NCBI GenBank assembly: GCA_036417435.1
Contig: CM070911.1
Coordinates: 8,060,001 to 8,124,000 of the forward strand
Source: Inia geoffrensis
Lineage: Eukaryota > Chordata > Mammalia > Artiodactyla > Iniidae
Direction of reading: 5' to 3'
Length of the DNA: 64,000 nt
Position numbers and translations under genes: made by a program. Of the stretch, positions 11,330 through 24,124 are shown one piece after another (positions within the stretch are counted from its first letter, which is position 1; each line of letters starts with the position of its first letter). The notes under the pieces were generated by a model, which was given only the letters and a program-made list of their open reading frames with translations, ran no database searches and was not told the DNA's origin.

Positions 11330-13530
11330 CACAAAGTCCTTGGAACACAAAGGACTTAAGATACAATTACAAAATAAGTTCCCTTTCACAATCATAGCAA
11401 AGGAATACTAAAACAGGTAAAAAGAACTCTACTGTTAAATTTGATAGTTCTGGAATATCATTTTGCCAAATATGTCTATAGCACAGATGAATGAGATAAT
11501 GTCCCTGCTCTAAAGAGCTTAGTGAGCAAACCTATTTCCATCAGAAACAAAGCTGTAGTATTGCAGTCAGCTAATACAGCAAGAAAATATCTACCAACAG
11601 CATGTACAACATACAGTATAAACAATCCAAATGCTGACAGACAAGAGTTAGCTGTATCAGACTTGATTGAAAAATACAGATACATAGAGAAATCAGGTTT
11701 TCTCTTGGGAAGAAGAATGATGGTAAACTCATATTCATATTAAGTCAATGGTGTGAACCACAAGACATAAGTAAGTAGAGGTTTCTGATATTTTATTACC
11801 ATATTTCCTTGAAAAACTATTGGTACCAAGACTATAATTAAGCTAACCACAATGATCTCACGTAGTTTACAGTATAATAAAACATACTGAATTGTTTGTA
11901 TTTAAGAAAAAAGTATAAGTCCAAAAATCTGAAAAATGATCTAACAGTTTCTACATATAATTTAAAGTGGTCAAATCAGTAGCGTCTCACTTTATAAATG
12001 CTATTTTCTCCTATGGCACTAGGTAATACAGCTGATCTTCCTTTCTTGAATAATTGTCACCAAAATGACAGGCAATAATATCTTTTAATACAAACATATC
12101 TGAATCTAACCCAATACTTCTAAAAATGAAACACATACACACAAAACTGTATATATGGGCGCATGTACATATATATGTATTAATAAACATGGTTTGATAA
12201 TCATTAATTAGCTACACACATGACCCCCATCCATCTTACAAACTAACAGTAAATGAAATCCAAATGTATAAATCCAATTCTAATTTTAAACAGAAATAGT
12301 ATTACAAATTAGGGTTCTATTCTCAGAAACCTTATTTCAATCACTCTCCTCAACAACTGCCAAAAAGTAGTAACAACAAAAAATAAAAGAACATAAAACA
12401 CAAAAAGGTAGTTTAACATTCCTAAATGTGAAACCAATCATTTAATATAAAAGCTGTGTCAACATTTTTTGAGGGGTTTTATGAATGGGCTGAAATTAAG
12501 TAAAATAAAAGTCAAACTAAGATGGCCTAAAGATACTTTCTTTTCCTGGTAAATTTCCCTGTAACAAGTATTGCCATGTTTTATTTCTCCTTCTAACTTA
12601 GTCCACATTATGGTAATCTGATCCCAAAATCTGGGGAATTTTTTATTGTAGTGTAACTATATTTGCGTTACCTGTGTTACCACTGACTGCAACCCTCAGG
12701 AAATCCTAAATATAAGTTTGGCCATTACTGTAAAGTCTTACTTACAATAAAAAAAAAAATTTTTTTTAAAGGTTAAAGTTGGAGTTGGGATCAAAAGTCA
12801 AGCGAATTGTAAGTGGGAGATTCCTGTACTTATGAACCATATGAGTATGGTTCAGACTTCAGACTTCATAACTGCCAACATTATTGTAGTATATGTAACA
12901 CTGATAGAATTCTGAGGGCTCAAAAGTCTCTGAATCCTAGATAAGTTCTCAATATAAAAGGCAAATAACCAGATTTATATAAAGGTCATCATACTGGGAG
13001 CATGAATACCATGAAATATTCCGTTTTGTAATTATTCTTGAGAACACAAAACAATGTTTTATATTTCAGCATGTTCAACATTACAACTTACTATAAATCC
13101 ATGCTTTATAGCCAAATTTATAAAAATATATGATGCAAGAATCATAGGCTGTATATAAGAGACACAGTGAGCACAACTGCTATTGACAATTATTTTAAGT
13201 TACACTAAATTACTTAATTTACTAGAATCTTGACCCATATAAATGATACACACTAATTCTCATCTATCCTCATTTTTGTGATAAACACAGCAAGGAAGGC
13301 GCTGCCTCTGTGAGAGAGATCTATCTGTTGGAAGAGTCCAAATCTATTCAGGACAATGAATCTAATCTGTTCCAAATCTGAACCTATATCCTAGATTTTA
13401 CCAATAATACATTTAGTTCCCTAATTTACTCCTCTCTCAACTGGCTCTGAATTCAGCCTAAGAATAACTGCTACATATCAACCCCCTAAAATTCCAATAT
13501 CTGGTATACTGAGCTGAGACTCTTAAAAAA
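11330..13530. other. AT-rich host DNA, no feature recognised
   Basis: About 2.2 kb of AT-rich sequence without a supportable exon, RNA gene or named repeat. Two short opposite-strand open frames near 11.5-11.7 kb overlap each other and look like chance. Confidence 0.4.
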
Positions 13531-13539
13531 GAAACACGT

Positions 13540-13790
13540 GGGCTTCCTTGGTGGCGTAGTGGTTGAGAATCTGCCTGCCAATGCAGGGGACACAGGTTCA
13601 AGCTCTAGTCTGGGAAGATCCCACATGCCGCAGAGCAACTGGGCCCATGAGCCACAATTACTGAGCCTGCGCATGCAATGAAGAGGGGCCCCCGCTTGCC
13701 ACAACTAGAGAAAGCCTTTGCACAGAAACGAAGACCCAACACAGCCATAAATAAATTAATTTTAAAAAATAAAAAGAAAAAAGAAAGAAA
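13540..13790 (+). repeat. CHR-type SINE with flanking duplication
   Basis: Head GGGCTTCCTTGGTGGCG, with body blocks shared with the long CHR-1 form (gagcaactgggcccatgagc, ccacaactagagaaagcc) but shorter in the middle. The tail is A/AAAG-rich. The duplication gaaacacgt lies at 13531-13539 and 13791-13799. Confidence 0.88.
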
Positions 13791-13799
13791 GAAACACGT

Positions 13800-14170
13800 A
13801 ATTCATGGACAATGTAACAGGGAGATTTCTACCTCCACCAACTACCGACTTAATGCTGCAAGCCAATCCTACCACTGAGACTAAAATTGGAAAGGAGGGA
13901 AGGAGGCACAAGGCGGTGAACCTAAATCATCTAAGCAGATGTTCATATACAATGTCCAGCAGTCAGTCAAGCATTAGGAATCATACCAGACATAAAACTA
14001 TCATTAAAACCTAGAAGAAATTTTTCTTAAAATCAGACCCACAAAAGATCCAGAAATTCAACACAAACTTCAAAATCACCACTACTAATATGTTCATGAT
14101 AATAAGATGGAGAATTTCGGCAGAGAACCTGAAATTTTATTAAATAATCAAATTAAAGTTCTAAAACTTA
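13800..14170. other. Host DNA, no feature recognised
   Basis: AT-rich, with no recognisable gene or repeat. Confidence 0.4.
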
Positions 14171-14181
14171 AAAACAGATGA

Positions 14182-14392
14182 GGGCTTCCCTGGTGGTGCA
14201 GTGGTTCAGAGTCCGCCTGCTGATGCAGGGGACACGGGTTCGTGCCCCGGTCCAGGAGGATCCCACATGCCGCCGAGCGGCTGGGCCCGTGAGCCATGGC
14301 CGCTGAGCCTGCACGTCCGGAGCCTGTGCTCCGCAACGGGAGAGGCCACAGCAGTGAGAGGCCGCGTACCGCAAAAAAAAAAAAAAAAAAAA
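14182..14392 (+). repeat. CHR-2-type SINE, with target-site duplication
   Basis: Head GGGCTTCCCTGGTGGTGCAG, standard CHR-2 body and a long poly(A) tail. The duplication aaaacagatga flanks it (14171-14181, and starting about 14393). Confidence 0.93.
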
Positions 14393-14409
14393 AAAACAGA
14401 TGAAATTAA

Positions 14410-16655
14410 GAATTCAATAGACAGATTAGATACAACTATGCCCTTTAGTGAATTGCTTGCCTAAAACCTTTAAAACATTTTTCCACTGATATCTGAGGTT
14501 GTATGGTGAATTTACACAAGCTCCTTATATTAAGAATATTATTGCATTATCTACCTTCTGGGGCATACGGTTTTTCCCAGTTTGTTATCTTTTAACTTTC
14601 TTTCTCTTTTAGTTGTGTTCACTTTCAGCAAATAAAAACTACAATTTTGTCTTCATGATTGCTTTCATATCAGTTATGTTTAGATCAGATAGGCATTTCA
14701 TATACCTTCATGCTGTTTAATGGTTTTATATTTTACCTTTATCCCCAACCCGTCTATTTGGAATTTATTTTGGTGCACGTTATAACGAGAGAAAATAACC
14801 TTTTTTCCCTCGAATATTTAACCTACTTTTTAAGGAAAGCTTTTCATTATAATCATAAACTTATACTTTGTTCTTATTGTAAAAATGTGTAACACTAATT
14901 GAAATGTGGGAAATAACAAAAAATAAATTCTAGCCTTTTCCTAGAGCCTGCATAAATATATAAACATGCATTTTAAGAATATCATTTGATACTTAGATGT
15001 AAGTAACTAAAATGACTTAAAAGTCCTTTAGTAGGGGTAATGGATAAATAATTTATAACACATCCAATGGAATACTACAGAGCTATTAAGAAGAATGAAG
15101 TAATAGGACAGAATAAACTGATGAGGATGATTATAAAATTTTTATGACCTTTTTGTTTAAAACTTTGCTAGTTCTTTAATGTTTTATTTTCTCGATATAA
15201 GGGACACTTTTTCTCTTTCCTCATAAGCTATTTATAACTTATAGCAATTCAACAAATTATACCATTGTAAACAGAAATAAAACATTAATTTTTCTCCCCC
15301 CGCAAACAAAAAAATGAAGTAGATTTAAATGTGAAGAGTATATTGCTCAATGAATAAAACATATTTTTAAATGGATAAGAAAAAACTATTCAGTCAATAA
15401 TCTGCATTTCAGAGTAACAATAATGCTCTCCTCATAGTCTAACGTAGCAATTAAAAACATTACCACAATGTGTTTTGATTTGCTACTCTTTTTTCTAACC
15501 AATTTTAATTTTGACTGACCTATATGCTTTGTCTACATTTCTATAAAGGAACTGATTCAGACTTCGCATATCCGGCTTTTTAGTCACTATTATACAATGA
15601 AACACAGGACTGTTAAGTACATTTAAAATATCATATGAAGGGTTTAGGACTACATTTGCTGGCACCAATATAATCTTCAACATATAACATGCTATATTCC
15701 ATAAATAAGGTCTCATATCCTCCACATTTTACAGGACATCAAATTCAGTAAGTTTAGAAAACAAAATATTAACTATACAATTATTAAATTTGCTTTTCAT
15801 GCTGCCATGTATTAGAACACTGTTGAAATCAACTTTTAAAAGTTACAAAAGCCACATCATAATTAAATTTGGCCAGTGTCTCAGCACCCATGATTCATGT
15901 TTGCCACTGAAGACGTTCTTCAAATAGCTAAGCCATATTGTGGCATGTGATAAAGCCAGGCAAATAAGATGCTTAAATATGGATGTCCTTGAAAAAATAT
16001 TCATCTCGTTAAATGGCATATCCGAAAACTATCCCCAAGAGCTACAACGGGGGAAAAAAGTATATTACAAATGAGACTATAATCCTTCAATGCAAGGAAA
16101 AGTTCCTAAAAACTGAATTATTCTTTTATTAAAATTTCATGCATATTCCCACCCACAGGCAAAACCTATGAAAATGGATAATCCAATTATCTAAATTCAA
16201 TTCATCAAATATTGATGAGTAACTATATGCCATGTACAGCTGCTATAAATTGGAAATGCAAATATAAGTAAAATAACTTTATTTATATCCTGTCTCATTG
16301 CAAATAAGATCTAAGGTAATTAAGGCACAGTTCTTAAACTCAAGTGGCTTATACACTACTAAAAGACAAAAACTTAAAGCACATAATTACTATAAAAGGT
16401 AAAAATTTTCTTAAAATGATTATATTCAAGTTACAGACATACCCCTGTAATCAGTGTTACAAAAGCACCATTACACAGAACACTATGTCCAAATTACATT
16501 CAATATTGTGGTGCACTTGTTTTAAAGTTTAAGAAAAAATTAACAATATCTAGGGAAATCCTTATGCCACCATGTTAAGAACAAAATGACAATGAGGTAC
16601 ATTCTCAACAGTTTTTTTAAAATTTTAAGATTTAATTAGCAAAATAGCAAAGGGA
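14410..16655. other. AT-rich host DNA, little recognised
   Basis: AT-rich. A short L1-like segment is visible at about 15035-15130 ('aatggataaataatttataac', 'atccaatggaatactacagag'), which resembles L1 ORF2 3' wording. Nothing else is recognised. Confidence 0.35.
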
Positions 16656-16659
16656 AAAG

Positions 16660-16775
16660 AAACCCCCAAACACAATAAGAGTAATTATCTCTGGGTGGTT
16701 ATAAGTTTTTATTTTTTACTCTTTACATTTCCAAATTTCTATAATAACCACATACTACTCCTAGAATCAGGAATG
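16660..16775 (+). repeat. Ancient L1 3'-UTR fragment
   Basis: The stretch 'attatctctgggtggttata' followed by 'acatttccaaatttctataataa' resembles the end of L1MB/MC-type 3' UTRs. The assignment is tentative. Confidence 0.45.
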
Positions 16776-17092
16776 TAATAAACCTAAAAAGATACCCATA
16801 ATTTTTTTCTGGCAAGGCATTTAACAAAGAACAAAGTCCCATCTGCTAACTAGGCAACACTATATAATGACTTCTGAAAACTTCCTCAAAATATAGGGAG
16901 AAAACTTTCATCAAAATGTAGGAAGGCTTACATGTAGAGATGAATGATCTCACCTTTCTAAACAACCTCTGCTAAAAATCAGAACCAATAATTACATTAT
17001 TAAATGACCTATATCTAAAGTAATAAGAATCGCACTGGGTCACAATCTGATTAGCGGCATTTCAGATACTCAACAGATGCTCTATTTCTGTG

Positions 17093-17230
17093 CTGTCCAA
17101 TATGGTAGCCCCTAGCCACATGTGACCATTGAGCACTTGAAATAAGGCTAGTGCAACTGAGGAACTGAAGTTATTTTAATTAATTTAATTAACTAAGCCA
17201 CATGTGGCTAGTGGCTACCATATTGGGCAG
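17093..17230. mobile_element. Short hAT-type MITE with inverted termini
   Basis: The termini 'ctgtccaatatggtagccc' and 'ggctaccatattgggcag' are inverted copies of each other. The inner arms 'tagccacatgtg' and 'cacatgtggcta' extend the inverted repeat to about 30 bp. The middle has 'ttgagcacttgaaataaggc'. It is related to the larger relic at 6186. Non-autonomous, no coding capacity. Confidence 0.75.
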
Positions 17231-18374
17231 AGGCATATTTGGATACAATTCTAAGGCAGCTCTCTTAAAAATAACTACTCAGTACAACTACCCTCAACTG
17301 GTAGCACTCAAACAGGAAAAGTTAGAAAAGTAGATAAGTACTGTAAACGTAAAAGAAGAAAAAACAAAACTACATATATCCAGTATCAGAGGCTGGCGGA
17401 AAGGGAGGCAATGGAGGCAATGGCATTTACACAACATTTGTATATATAATATTATCAATTTTAAACAACTTTCCTTGTTAAATTTACATCCATACTTCAT
17501 CAACTACTAAAGAGAAAAATTATACCAGATTTATAAAATAATAAAAGTAGCATTAAGAATTTCTACAGCATAGTGAACATCTGACCAGCTGGGAATGGCA
17601 AATTCTTCCATACTTTTTAATTTCCTGTGCTCCAAAAAAGGAAAGACTCAACAAACTAAAAGGTTATACAAACAAGGGCTTATTCTCAATAGTTCTGGCA
17701 TCTGTCTCTTCCACCAGGGAATTTCTCTTTCAGGTATGCAATCAGCCTTTATTTCACTTAAGAGATACCAAGTAAATCAAGTTCTAGAACACCCAGGCTT
17801 TAAAGATATTTTTCATAACAGATTACAAAAATTAAATTTAAGAAGTAAATGTTTTATGTGATCATGTATTTTAAGTAATTCTTGGCACTCTTAACGCTCC
17901 TAGGATGTGATGTGTTTGTCCTGTGACTGCTATCATGTCATTACTGAACAATAAGACTAGGCTAAAACAAGAGAATGAAAATCAAAAATGCATCAAAATT
18001 TCTCAACAAATTAAGAATCTACAAATAAACTAGAAGAGTCAAGTTATATTCCTCAGATCTTAAGTACAGTAAATTAAGGCTAACCATGCCTAAAACTAAA
18101 TCTTTAATTGATAAAGAACACTAGAATAGTTAAACAACTTAAGGCAAAGACTAGGTTGAGACCTTCAGAATAATTATCATCTATGATGTAAACCTTAAGG
18201 TTGAATTACCACTAGTCTAGGGTTTATGGCAGTTTTCAACTCTGCAGATTCAGGGGAGTTTAACTTCTCATTCTTCATTAATAACCAAAGAAATAGTGGC
18301 CTAAAACAATTAGTCACTTGCGCAGGGTACCCCCTAAGTAAAGGAATTAATTTACCAACCAGAAGTTGTCTCAA
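17231..18374. other. AT-rich host DNA, no feature recognised
   Basis: No exon, RNA gene or named repeat can be supported. Confidence 0.4.
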
Positions 18375-18388
18375 AGATAAAGATTTAA

Positions 18389-18620
18389 GGGCTTCCCTGG
18401 TGGCGCAGTGGTTGAGAGTCTGCCTGCCAATGCGGGGGACACGGGTTCGTGCCCTGGTCCGGGAGGATTCCATGTGCCGCGGAGCGGCTGGGCCCGTGAG
18501 CCATGACCGCTGAGCCCACGCATCCAGAGCCTGTGCTCCGCAACGGGAGAGGCCACAGCAGTGAGAGGCCTGCGTACCGCAAAAAAACAAAAACAAAAAC
18601 AAAAACACACAAAAAAAAAT
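18389..18620 (+). repeat. CHR-2-type SINE, with target-site duplication
   Basis: Standard CHR-2 head and body with a compound tail of CAAAAA units. The 14-bp duplication agataaagatttaa lies at 18375-18388 and 18621-18634. Several open frames on the minus strand are products of the GC-rich SINE. Confidence 0.94.
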
Positions 18621-18664
18621 AGATAAAGATTTAAAACAAAGGTGTTAGAAAAGGCATGGCTTAC

Positions 18665-18865
18665 TGAGAAAAGTGTGATTTTGGAGTCAGACAGACTTGA
18701 AATGGAATATGAACTCTGCAACTACTACCAAGTTACATAACTTCTTTGAACCTCAATAGCAACAGTAAACAAAGATAATACTACAACACTGCCTGACTGT
18801 TGCAAAAAAGACATGAAGGGAATGAAATGATGTCTGTAAAACATAAGACATGTACATAAAAGGAA
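18665..18865 (+). repeat. MIR SINE relic
   Basis: It contains 'ttggagtcagacagac', 'agttacataacttctttgaacctca' and a 'gtaaaacataagacatgtacataa' 3' part, the MIR order in sense orientation. Confidence 0.65.
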
Positions 18866-18869
18866 CTCT

Positions 18870-19805
18870 AACAAAGAGTAACGATTAATTTTTGAAACTT
18901 ATTTTTAAAAAACCAAATAAACTGCCCTTCGCTACACATTTCTAAGCATCTTATTTCCTTGACAATATTAAGGAAATGATGGGAATTTATCAGTTCAAAT
19001 TAGGTTCAGCTGCAAGTGACAGAAAACTCCCCTCAGTGCCTTCTTGTCTGCCTCAAAACAGTTAAGGGTCAATGATCATCAAGGAACCCAGGTTTCTCAG
19101 CTTCATTACCTCAACCTCAAGACACTGCTTCCACATCATGATGTGGGACAGCAAGCAGCAAAAAGAGCCGTTAAAAACAAATGACAAGAAAAGGATACAT
19201 AAGCTCCCTGTAAGGATTCTTCCAAGATGCTACTGACAAACCCCTTATGTTCACATTTTGTAAGCCTCAACTTGTGTGGCCAATCACACACTGCAACAAA
19301 AACTGCTAAAATATATATATATATTTTGACATATAAATATTTTAACACATATATATGTTAACATGTACATTTATATGTGTATAGTTGTGTGTACACATAT
19401 ACAGTCTTTATTACATTCAGTTCAAACCAAGTAAATCTTGGGGGTTTTCCCAGTACAGAAGTAGAATATAATAGATATTTGGGCCAATAGGAGTCTCTGC
19501 TATAATTTATCTACTTTCTCAATATTCTTTACCACTACACCAACTCCCTTCAGTAGCACTCTCTCATGGTGCAGTTATAATTAACTGGATTAGATCTCAT
19601 CTTAAATAATTAACATTTAAAGAAAAATACCAACATTAGATCCTTTGATGAGATAATAAGGATAACAGTTCTGCCATGTGCCAGCACTGTGATAAACACT
19701 TTACATAAATTATGGCATATAATAAAATTTATTTCATACAGGTCTTACCATAGTCTGATAATAGATTTTTATTTAACATTTAGGGAATTAAGTTAAAATG
19801 TCTAC
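18870..19805. other. AT-rich host DNA, no feature recognised
   Basis: It contains a short (AT)n run at about 19310-19325 followed by imperfect TATATG/CATATA stretches to about 19405. No gene is recognised. Confidence 0.4.
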
Positions 19806-19809
19806 AACT

Positions 19810-20460
19810 TCACTTTTAGCCAAGATGGAGTAATAGGGACTGGAATTATCCACTTACCCATCCCCAACCTAAACAACCAAGAAAAATAGTGAAACAACAT
19901 TTTCAAGACACAGGATAAAAATTAAGGACAGTGATCCCTGAGAGGAAAGAAATAGTGAGCCCTAAGACGATTGCAGCTTACCACCTAAAGACAGTTTCCA
20001 GATGCCCAATTCCTGGGGAGAGAACCTAGGCTGAGGCTAGCGGTCACCCTGGATTGAGGAGATGAGAGCTAGAACCCAGGGAGGCCAAGGCAGCTTAAAG
20101 GGCAGACTACCAGAAAGGACGGAGATGACAGAGCGTAGAAAATAGTTCCTGTCATACTAGCCATAGTGTAAAACCTTGCAATTCACGGGGCTTGAGGTAG
20201 ATTACTCAAGAGTTTTTGCCTCAGTAGCATGGAAAAATTACCCCTACATTAACCGCTGTTCTTTACCTGCACAACAAAGCAAGACACAAAAGAATCGAGA
20301 AACACAACCACATCCTAGAACAAAGTTCAAGACCATTTATAATAATACAGAAATATTAGCACACAAAAAAGGTAAAATCAGTAATACCTAACAGTGAAAA
20401 GTTACCATGTAAAAGCCAAGGAGCAGGAAAACTCCACACATAATAAGTACAAAAAAATCA
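19810..20460 (+). repeat. Ancient L1/HAL1-like 5' region
   Basis: It begins 'tagccaagatggagtaatagg', like L1 5' ends, and continues with purine-rich non-coding sequence ('gagagctagaacccagggaggcc'). Orientation is sense, matching the L1 fragments that follow. The subfamily is not determined. Confidence 0.5.
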
Positions 20461-20464
20461 ATTG

Positions 20465-20590
20465 CTTAACTAAACTTACTGCAGTGATCATTTCACAATA
20501 TATTGATATGTAGGTCAAACCATTATGCTGTATACCTTAAACAGTGATGTATGTCAATTATATCAATAAAACTCAAAAACCAGATGTCAA
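20465..20590 (+). repeat. L1 3' end fragment
   Basis: 'ttactgcagtgatcatttcacaatatatt', then 'aaaccattatgctgtatacc' and 'tatgtcaattatatcaataaaa', is the standard 3' terminus of L1MA/MB-type elements. Confidence 0.75.
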
Positions 20591-20920
20591 AAAAATCAGT
20601 TAATACTGATCTTATCTACAAAATAGAAACAGAGTTACAGATGTAGAAAACAAACTTATGGTTACCAGGGGATTGAGGGGGAGGGATAAATTGGGAGACT
20701 GGGATTGACATATACACACTACTATATATAAAATAGATAACTAATAAGGACCTACTGTATAGCAAAGGGAACTCTACTCAATACTCTGTAATGACCTATA
20801 TGGGAAAAGAATCTCAAAAAGAGTGGATATGTTTATATGTATAACTGATTCACTTTGCTGTACACATGAAACTAACACAACATCATAAATTAACTATAGG
20901 CCAATAAAAATTTTTAAAAA
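20591..20920 (+). repeat. L1 3'-UTR fragment, cetartiodactyl type
   Basis: 'acttatggttaccagggga', 'ataactaataaggacctactgtatagca' and 'ataactgattcactttgctgta', ending 'ggccaataaaaattttt', is the L1 3' UTR of whales and ruminants. It is severely 5'-truncated. Confidence 0.82.
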
Positions 20921-20989
20921 CTGATCAGGAAATGACACAGATGATATAAATAATAAACAAGAGCATTAGAACAGTTAGATGACTGTATT

Positions 20990-21390
20990 CATTGTGTTCA
21001 AAAAGCTACAGGATATAAAAAAGGAAGTACTAATAGATGCTACAACATAGATGAAACCTTGAAAACATTATAAGTGAAATAAGCCAAACACAAAAAAACA
21101 AATATTGTATGATTCCACTTACATGAGGTATCTAGAGTGGGCAGATTCAGAGACAGAAATTATAACAGAGGTTACCTGGGGCTGGTGGTAAGGAGGGATG
21201 GGGAGTCATTATTGCCTAATGGTTACAGGTTTCTGTTTCAAGTGATGAAAAAGTTTTGGAAATAGGCCGTGGTGATGGTTGTACAATACTGTGAATGTAC
21301 TTAGTGCCACTGAATTGTATATACACTTGAAAATGATTAGAATTGCAAACTTCATGTTATAACCATTTTACCAGAATAAATAAAAGAGAG
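20990..21390 (+). repeat. L1 3'-UTR fragment
   Basis: 'gatgctacaacatagatgaaacc', 'attgtatgattccacttacatga', 'gagacagaaattataacagaggttacc' and 'ggtgatggttgtacaatactgtgaatg' give the order of L1M 3' UTRs. Confidence 0.8.
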
Positions 21391-21399
21391 GTTTGGGAA

Positions 21400-21850
21400 A
21401 GACTGAAAATGTTAAGTAGAGGCATGTAATATATAAAAAGGACACAAATCAAAAATCTAGAGGTAAAAACTATCATGTGTGAAATGAAAAATACATTGAA
21501 TAGGACTAACAGGAGATTCGAAATTGCAGAAGAAATGACAAGGGAACCTGAAGACACAGCAACAGAAATTAACCAAAATAAGACACAGAAGGAAAAAAAA
21601 GACCAAAAAAAAATAAGAATAGACTATCAATAAGCTGTGGGTCAACATGAAGTAACCTTAATATACAGGTAATTGGAATCGCCAAAGAGGGAAAAAGAAG
21701 AGAAGGGAAAAAAAATATGTGAAGAAGTTCTTGAAAAGCCTGAAATTCTCTATATTTGATGAAAACCAAAAACTGTACAGTATCAAGAAGCTCAGCCAAG
21801 ACAAAAACATAAAGAAAACTACAGCACGCATATCGTAATCAGATAGACTA
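21400..21850 (+). repeat. Ancient L1/HAL1-like fragment
   Basis: A-rich sense sequence with 'gtcaacatgaagtaaccttaatatacaggtaattggaatcgcc', resembling the ORF1/HAL1 region of old L1s. It is continued by L1 ORF2-like sequence after the small L1 insertion at 21862-22009. Confidence 0.5.
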
Positions 21851-21861
21851 AAACTCTTTTG

Positions 21862-22009
21862 ATGGGGGGGAGGGAGGGAGGGAGATGCAAGAGGGAAGAA
21901 ATATGTGAACGTGTGTATATGTATAACTGATTTGCTTTGTTATAAAGTAGAAACTGACACACCATTGTAAAGCAATTATACCCCAATAAAGATGTTAAAA
22001 AAAAAAAAA
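21862..22009 (+). repeat. Severely truncated cetacean L1 3' end, with TSD
   Basis: Only about 150 bp of a young L1 3' UTR: 'gtatatgtataactgatttgc', 'accattgtaaagcaattataccccaataaagatgtt' and a poly(A) tail. The duplication aaactcttttg flanks it at 21851-21861 and 22010-22020. It splits an older L1 relic. A 13-base G-run follows at 22020-22032. Confidence 0.85.
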
Positions 22010-22032
22010 AAACTCTTTTGGGGGGGGGGGGG

Positions 22033-23085
22033 AAAAACCCAATACATTATGAACAGAGGAATGATGCAAGTCAGAAGACAGCAGAACACCATTCCTAAAG
22101 TGCCAAAACAAAAAACCATCAACTTAGAATACTATTTACAGCAAAAGTATCTTTCAAAAATAACGTCACTAAATAACAATACAATTTATCAAAATTCATG
22201 GGTGGCAGCAAAAGCAGTATCTAAAGAGAAACTTATACTAGTAAATGCAAATTTAGATAAAGAAAAGATCTAAATTCAGTAACAAGCTTCCTTACAAAAG
22301 CTAGAGAAAGAAGAACAAAGTAAGCCTACAAGCAGAAGAAAATAAATAAAAATTAGAGAAGAACCTCACATTCATTAAGATAGCTACAATCAAAAAACCG
22401 CAAAACAACAAGTGTTGGCAAGGATGTAGAGAAACTGGAACCCTTGATCACTGTTGGTGGGAATGTAAAATGGTGTGGCCACTATGGAAAACAGTATGCT
22501 GGTTTCTCAAAAAATTAAAAATAGAATCATCATATAATCCAGCAATTCTACTTCTGGGTATATACTGAAAAGAACTGAAAGCAGGGTCTCCAAGAGATAT
22601 CTCTACAACCCTGTTCACAGCAGCATTATTCACAATAACTGAAAGGTGGAAGTAACCCAAGTGTCCATCTACAAATGAATGGATGAACAAAATGTGGTAT
22701 ATACATACAATGGAATATTATTCAGCCTTGAAAAGGAAGGAAATTCTAACATATGCTACAACATGAATGAACCTTGAGAGCATTATGCTAAGTGAAATAA
22801 ACCAGTCATAAAAAGTACAATTCTACTTAGATAAGGTACCTAGAGTAGTCAAATTTATAGAGACAGAAAGTAGATGGGTGGTTGCCAAGGCTAAGGGGAG
22901 AAAATACAGAGCTGTTTTTTAAAGGGTAGGGAGTTTCAGTTTTGCAAGATGAAAAAAGTTCTGGATCTTGGTTGCAAACCAATGTGAATGTGCTTAACAC
23001 TATTGAAATGTACACTCTGAAACGGTTAAACTGGTAGATTGTATGTTATGCATTTTTTACCACAATAATAAATAAACAAACAAAC
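22033..23085 (+). repeat. L1 ORF2 3' part and 3' UTR relic
   Basis: It includes 'gggtggcagcaaaagcagtatctaaagag' (ORF2), then 'gttggcaaggatgtagagaaactgga', 'gttggtgggaatgtaaaatgg', 'cagcattattcacaataac' and 'caatggaatattattcagcc', and ends in a 3' UTR 'aatgtacactctgaaacggtt'. More than one L1 copy may be joined here, because the seam near 22350 is abrupt. All reading frames are broken. Confidence 0.75.
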
Positions 23086-23099
23086 CTGGCATTTGTTGA

Positions 23100-23310
23100 A
23101 GGCTCACAACATGTCTGTCACTATCTGCTTTTGACTACTTCATTTAAACTTAACAACTTTATAAAAGACGTGTTATTCTTATCCCTCATTTTACTGAGAC
23201 GAAACTAAGTTTGAAGCTTATGTAATTCATAAGGAGACACAGTAAAGACAAAAAATAGACCCAAATATGACTACAGAGCCTGAGTCCTTAAATACTGATA
23301 CTATGTTATA
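23100..23310 (-). repeat. MIR SINE relic
   Basis: The reverse complement of MIR: 'tcatttaaacttaacaac', 'cccTCATTTTACTGAGACGAAAC'-type core and 'gcctgagtcc' near the right end. Confidence 0.6.
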
Positions 23311-23319
23311 CTGCCTCTG

Positions 23320-24120
23320 TTAAATGGCTATCAATTTTATGAAGGAAGTGTTATCAGAAGAAATGTTCATAATAAATATAGGGGGGAGAGTTCCCAGCTA
23401 AAGCAATTTATGTGTTTTGACGATACAACGTGATACTTTTAAATTTAAAATTACATATACAATGGAACAAGTCCATGTTTATATTCCAAACAATATCATT
23501 TCACTATATGTTTGTTGCTATGCAACAATACCTCTATAATACGTATGACCAATATTTTTTAGTCATCTATATGAAAGGCGACTCTTTTTGGTGGACCTAT
23601 AAAGTTTTACACACACATACATATACAAGGGTATGACTAGGTCTTTTGATTTGTTTTAATCCAATGTCACTGTTTTTTAACAATTTTCAACAATCCTTTC
23701 TTCAAAATTTTTAATTTTCTAAATAATTTACAGAGTACCGATTTTTAAATGCAAAATAGTCAGTTACATATTTATTCTCAATAGACAGTTTTACTCAAAT
23801 ATCCTAATACAGTATAATGAAAATGACACAGATGGAAAAAATTTATCCCACTCAAAAAGGTTAAAACATGTTTTCTTTTTTATTTAAAAAAAAAATCTGC
23901 TGTGTCAATTATTTAATTTTCCTCACTGAAAACACACTTTATCTTGGAAGAAAAATAAAGATTTTAACCAAACTTCACAGAACCAAAGCTTGTGGCCTGG
24001 ATAAGAGCTCATTTTTCATTCAGAGATATAATGAAATACGTCCATCCAAGGGCCTATACATGTTCCCCGCTACCAATTAAGGAGAGGAAGATTATCCTTC
24101 CCATTCCTCCCAGTCTATTA
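23320..24120. other. AT-rich host DNA, no feature recognised
   Basis: No exon or named repeat is recognised. Short open frames near 23.9-24.2 kb lack domain signatures. Confidence 0.4.
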
Positions 24121-24124
24121 CAAT

